NCBI GenBank assembly: GCA_944320765.1
Contig: CALUIS010000002.1
Location: 175,524-239,523 of the forward strand
Direction: 5' to 3'
DNA from: an uncultured Paraprevotella sp.
Lineage (GTDB): Bacteria; Bacteroidota; Bacteroidia; Bacteroidales; Bacteroidaceae
DNA length: 64,000 nt
This document shows, one piece after another, positions 61,140 to 64,000 of the stretch (the stretch's first letter is position 1; every line of letters starts with the position of its first letter). Position numbers and translations under genes: made by a program. The notes under the pieces are model-generated. The model did not search any database, had not been told where the DNA came from, and saw only the letters and a program-made list of their open reading frames with translations.

Positions 61140-62606
61140 ATGAGCATGACACAAGAAGGAGACAGACTGTATTTGTACTCCATCACGACGGTAGCCATTT
61201 TGGGCGGCCTGCTGTTCGGATATGACACAGCAGTGATTTCCGGCGCCGAAAAAGGACTTGAAGCCTTTTTCCTCACTGCCACGGATTTTCAGTATGACAA
61301 GGTGATGCACGGCATCACGTCTTCCAGCGCGTTGATTGGTTGCGTCCTCGGAGGTGCTGTCTCGGGCTTTTGCGCTTCTCGGCTGGGGCGCCGCGACTCG
61401 CTCCGCTTGGCCTCCGTGCTTTTCTTCCTTTCGGCATTAGGTTCCTATTACCCAGAATTTTTGTTCTTCGACTACGGGAAAGCCGATTGGAACCTGTTGG
61501 TCGCTTTCAATCTTTACCGCATCCTGGGCGGCGTTGGCGTGGGACTCGCCTCTGCCATCTGCCCGATGTACATTGCCGAAATCGCCCCTTCGCATATCCG
61601 CGGGACATTGGTGTCGTGCAACCAGTTCGCCATCATTTTCGGTATGCTGGTCGTCTATTTCGTCAACTACCTGATTATGGGCGACCATCAGAATCCTATC
61701 ATACTGAAGGACGCTGCCAGCGGGGCAATGTCCGTCAGTCCGGCGTCCGACATGTGGACCGTATACGAAGGGTGGCGCTACATGTTCGGCTCCGAAGCCT
61801 TCCCCGCCGCATTGTTCGGGATACTGCTTTTCTGCGTACCAAAGACACCGCGATACCTGGTCATGCGCGGCCAGGACGAGCAAGCCTTCAGCGTTTTGGA
61901 GAAGATCAACGGAACTTCCATGGCCCGGAGAATCCTGGATGAAATCAAACAGACCTCAACGGAAAAAAAAGAGAAACTGTTCACTTACGGCGTGGCCGTG
62001 ATTGTCATAGGCATCCTGTTGTCGGTATTCCAGCAAGCTATCGGAATCAACGCCGTGCTTTACTACGCCCCCCGCATCTTCGAGAATGCCGGAGCGGAAG
62101 GCGGCGGGATGATGCAGACCGTCATCATGGGAATCGTCAATATCCTCTTCACGTTAGTGGCGATTTTCACGGTAGACCGCTTCGGGCGCAAGCCCCTGCT
62201 CATCATCGGCTCCCTCGGGATGGCCGTAGGCGCATTGGCGGTGGCTTATTGCGACCAGCTGGGCATCAAAGGCATTGTCCCCGTATTGTCCGTCATCGTC
62301 TATGCCGCCTTCTTCATGATGTCATGGGGGCCGGTATGCTGGGTGCTTATCGCGGAGATTTTCCCCAACACCATCCGCAGCCAGGCCGTAGCCATTGCCG
62401 TGGCTTTCCAATGGGTGTTCAACTATCTGGTCTCCTCCACCTTCCCGGCCTTGTACGACTTCAGCCCGATGTTCGCATACAGCTTGTACGGCATCATCTG
62501 CCTCATTGCCGCGCTGTTCGTATGGAAATGGGTCCCCGAAACGAAGGACAAGACTTTGGAAGACATGACGGCCCTTTGGAGAAAACGGGAAAACCGCCCT
62601 GTATAG
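61140..62606 (+). CDS. xylE: MFS sugar:proton symporter, XylE type
   Basis: 488 residues from ATG 61140 (an in-frame ATG at 61146 is an alternative; codons upstream overlap the tRNA terminator). Twelve helices. All sugar-porter motifs are present: LLFGYDTAVISGAEKG, SRLGRRDSLRLA, PSHIRGTLVSCNQ, PKTPRYLVMRG, QQAIGINAVLYYAPRIF, VDRFGRKPLL and PETKDKTLE. It most resembles D-xylose/H+ symporters; other monosaccharides are possible. Monocistronic. Confidence 0.9.
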   Translation: MSMTQEGDRLYLYSITTVAILGGLLFGYDTAVISGAEKGLEAFFLTATDFQYDKVMHGITSSSALIGCVLGGAVSGFCASRLGRRDSLRLASVLFFLSALGSYYPEFLFFDYGKADWNLLVAFNLYRILGGVGVGLASAICPMYIAEIAPSHIRGTLVSCNQFAIIFGMLVVYFVNYLIMGDHQNPIILKDAASGAMSVSPASDMWTVYEGWRYMFGSEAFPAALFGILLFCVPKTPRYLVMRGQDEQAFSVLEKINGTSMARRILDEIKQTSTEKKEKLFTYGVAVIVIGILLSVFQQAIGINAVLYYAPRIFENAGAEGGGMMQTVIMGIVNILFTLVAIFTVDRFGRKPLLIIGSLGMAVGALAVAYCDQLGIKGIVPVLSVIVYAAFFMMSWGPVCWVLIAEIFPNTIRSQAVAIAVAFQWVFNYLVSSTFPALYDFSPMFAYSLYGIICLIAALFVWKWVPETKDKTLEDMTALWRKRENRPV

Positions 62607-62623
62607 AGTAACGATAAAAACAG

Positions 62624-62702
62624 AATGGGGGCGTAGCAAAGCCAGCAAGACATGGCTGCCCTCCTTTTCAGGCGGAGGGGGTCATTTTGCTACGCCCCCA
62701 TT
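62624..62702. terminator. inverted-repeat terminator between xylE and the TlpA-like gene
   Basis: 17-bp arms AATGGGGGCGTAGCAAA (62624-62640) and its complement (62686-62702), with an inner CCCTCC...GGAGGG stem. The right arm ends exactly at the stop codon (62703-62705) of the convergent gene. Confidence 0.75.
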
Positions 62703-63248
62703 TTAGTTTTCCCCTTCCTGCAATGCCGCCTCCAACGCGTAGGACAAATCCTCCACCGTGGCCAAGGGGTTGTCCGTATAAACCGCCTGCACGACCAGCG
62801 AACGGTCCGACACATAAATGCGGGGAATGGCAGAAGAAGCGAACAAATGATAGACCGTGCGGTCCGTCTGCGCGGAGAAAGGCAGTGTCAGCCCGTTCGC
62901 CGCCCAATAGCCCCTGACAGAAGCCGCGCCTTCTTCCCGGCTGACCGCCACAAAATTCACACGCCCGTCCGCCCCGTACTGTTCATAAACCCGTTGCACA
63001 CGCGGCAATTCCTTCTGGCAATCTCCGCACGACGTGTTGAAAAACAGTATGACGGAAGGCTTCCCTTCCAACGCTTCCGTATCCACCAGGCGGCCGTCAT
63101 CCATACGGACGGAAAACTCGGGCAAAACATCCCCAACTCTTATCTTGTCCGGCCCCCCCCCTTCCGCGTCCTCGCTAATGCAGGACACAGACAAGCCACA
63201 ACAAATGATTCCTAAACATAACAATGCTCTTGCGCCCATGGACTTCAC
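62703..63248 (-). CDS. TlpA-like thioredoxin-fold lipoprotein
   Basis: 181 residues. Lipoprotein signal with LSVSC, Cys23 being the likely lipidated residue. The thioredoxin/AhpC-TSA fold starts at ~37 (VGDVLPEFSVRMDDGRLVDTE), with the redox pair Cys74 and Cys77 in FFNTSCGDCQKELP. A later AIPRIYVSDRS has the cis-Pro. It should reduce disulfides in the periplasm, as TlpA or ResA do. Monocistronic, with no strong -7 box recognised upstream. Confidence 0.88.
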   Translation of the reverse strand: MKSMGARALLCLGIICCGLSVSCISEDAEGGGPDKIRVGDVLPEFSVRMDDGRLVDTEALEGKPSVILFFNTSCGDCQKELPRVQRVYEQYGADGRVNFVAVSREEGAASVRGYWAANGLTLPFSAQTDRTVYHLFASSAIPRIYVSDRSLVVQAVYTDNPLATVEDLSYALEAALQEGEN

Positions 63249-63490
63249 TTTACGATTGTATCATTTGCGCAAAAATACGGAATTTAGTTGAGATTGTCTT
63301 TATGTTGCGGACGTGAAATCTTCCTTGCCCTTTTTGACTATGCCGTCCATACCATCAAGGGATGCCCATGTTGCCGGCAATCGGACAATGACAGATTGTC
63401 ATAAGAAACAGCGATTCGCCTGTCAAAAGGAAAGAAGTTCCGTCCTGTCCCACATTCCCGCGACAAAACGGATGGACGAAAATAGAGACC

Positions 63491-63930
63491 GAACTGTTAA
63501 AAAACGGTCGGGGAAACTGTCTGTATGGAGCATTTCTCCGCCGCCGCGGGCGTTTTTGTGCGGCAAAAATGGAATTTCTTTGCTGAAAGAAATTTTCTTC
63601 TTTCAGCAAAGACGAAAATTTCTTGCCGCAAAGACGTTTTCAGGGGTGTGGAAAAAGGGGGAAAGTAGAGCTTCGGACGGCTTTTCCGCTCTAATTGGAA
63701 GCCTTCCGCGTGCAAAAGCCGGCTGTCATTTTGCAGGCCTTTCCCTCCGCCGGGCCGCCCCGTGGGAGAAGCCTGTCCGCACAACGTTCCGCCCCAGATG
63801 GCAAAGTGCCGCGGAAACGGGCTTTTTGCTTTCATCCTGCATTTCCGAAACTCTCCGAGATTCGCGTTTTTCCGTCCGCACCCGCCCCTGCGCCCATCCG
63901 CGCCGTTCTCGCGAGGCAAGTTTTGGGGCA
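63491..63930. repeat. dispersed non-coding repeat, copy 3 (diverged)
   Basis: Left end GAACTGTTAAAAAACGG as in copy 1. Unit CTTTGCTGAAAGAAA at 63578-63592. The second unit is inverted (TTCTTTCAGCAAAG at 63598-63611), making a perfect 14-bp stem with the first. The third unit TTTCTTGCCGCAAAG is at 63619-63633. The rest is only loosely alike, so the right boundary is approximate. Open frames across it are not conserved with copies 1 and 2. Confidence 0.7.
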
Positions 63931-64000
63931 GTAGAAATTCAGTGGGGACAGCCATACAGCTTAGCGATTCTGAAGAGGAAAAACTTTTTGTCCACGACTC
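63931..64000. other. window end, no gene identified
   Basis: 70 bases without a supportable gene or promoter. Confidence 0.4.

Noticed and set aside
63497..63955. A 152-codon minus frame across repeat copy 3, similar in places to frames in copies 1 and 2
   Set aside because: The resemblance (FSRPFF-like words, RKFLSAKK) follows DNA similarity only; the frame shifts between copies, so it is not a conserved protein.
1..64000. CRISPR array, prophage, insertion sequence or toxin-antitoxin pair
   Set aside because: No regularly spaced repeats, transposase, integrase or phage structural genes were seen.

Overview
The window looks like a chromosome segment from a fairly GC-rich member of the Bacteroidales. 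The evidence is the gene families (DUF4286, DUF1573, DUF4421, DUF4468, DUF4491, DUF5103, a Porin_10-type porin, a 286-residue primary sigma factor without region 1.1, serine palmitoyltransferase, a pyruvate phosphate dikinase and an HU/CCDC81-SPOR fusion). Many leaders also carry the Bacteroidetes -7 box TAnnTTTG. The best complete promoter, TTTG-N19-TACTTTTG, sits in front of RNase P RNA. Genus cannot be fixed from the sequence alone. No phage, insertion sequence, CRISPR array or SusCD locus is visible; this is mostly core chromosome.

Layout, left to right. 1-4.4 kb: partial DUF4286 gene, DUF1573 protein and a HAD phosphatase facing a three-gene operon (Gfo/Idh/MocA oxidoreductase, DUF4421, uracil-DNA-glycosylase-like). 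4.5-8.4 kb: a polytopic membrane protein and a large porin, separated by the first copy of a dispersed non-coding repeat. 8.4-11.7 kb: a 2-oxoacid:ferredoxin oxidoreductase operon (TPR, ferredoxin, alpha, small membrane protein, beta, gamma). 12-19.2 kb: a DUF4468 protein, then a MacAB-TolC-type efflux operon carrying its own LytS/LytTR two-component pair. 19.3-26.7 kb: riboflavin synthase, YihY/BrkB membrane protein, rnpB, HtrA protease, primary sigma factor, then a tightly coupled cassette of a secreted protein, an HPr-kinase-like protein, a signal-peptidase-like protein and a PqqD/RRE protein. 26.7-34 kb: TRIC-type channel, D-2-hydroxyacid dehydrogenase, type IX secretion plug-domain protein, pseudouridine synthase, serine palmitoyltransferase divergent from a lipid kinase, and TrmN6.

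34-41 kb: lon-tgt-lptG/F-DEAD helicase operon converging on mscL across a perfect 28-bp-arm palindrome, then the second repeat copy. 41.4-48.4 kb: a lipoprotein, an operon of HU-TM-SPOR protein, zinc-ribbon/FHA protein, Tex and a Cof-type HAD, converging on rlmD. 48.5-58.3 kb: ppdK, MATE transporter, DUF4491, glnS, a TPR protein and aspS. 58.4-64 kb: a GH35 beta-galactosidase, tRNA-Pro(TGG), a XylE-type sugar symporter, a TlpA-like lipoprotein and the third repeat copy.

The two most unusual things are the four-gene kinase/peptidase/PqqD cassette at 24.5-26.7 kb, which combines parts known from lasso-peptide-type RiPP maturation without a visible cyclase or transporter, and the ~450-bp dispersed non-coding repeat present three times. 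The repeat is built around a 15-nt unit, and in both complete copies it lies directly downstream of a minus-strand stop codon.
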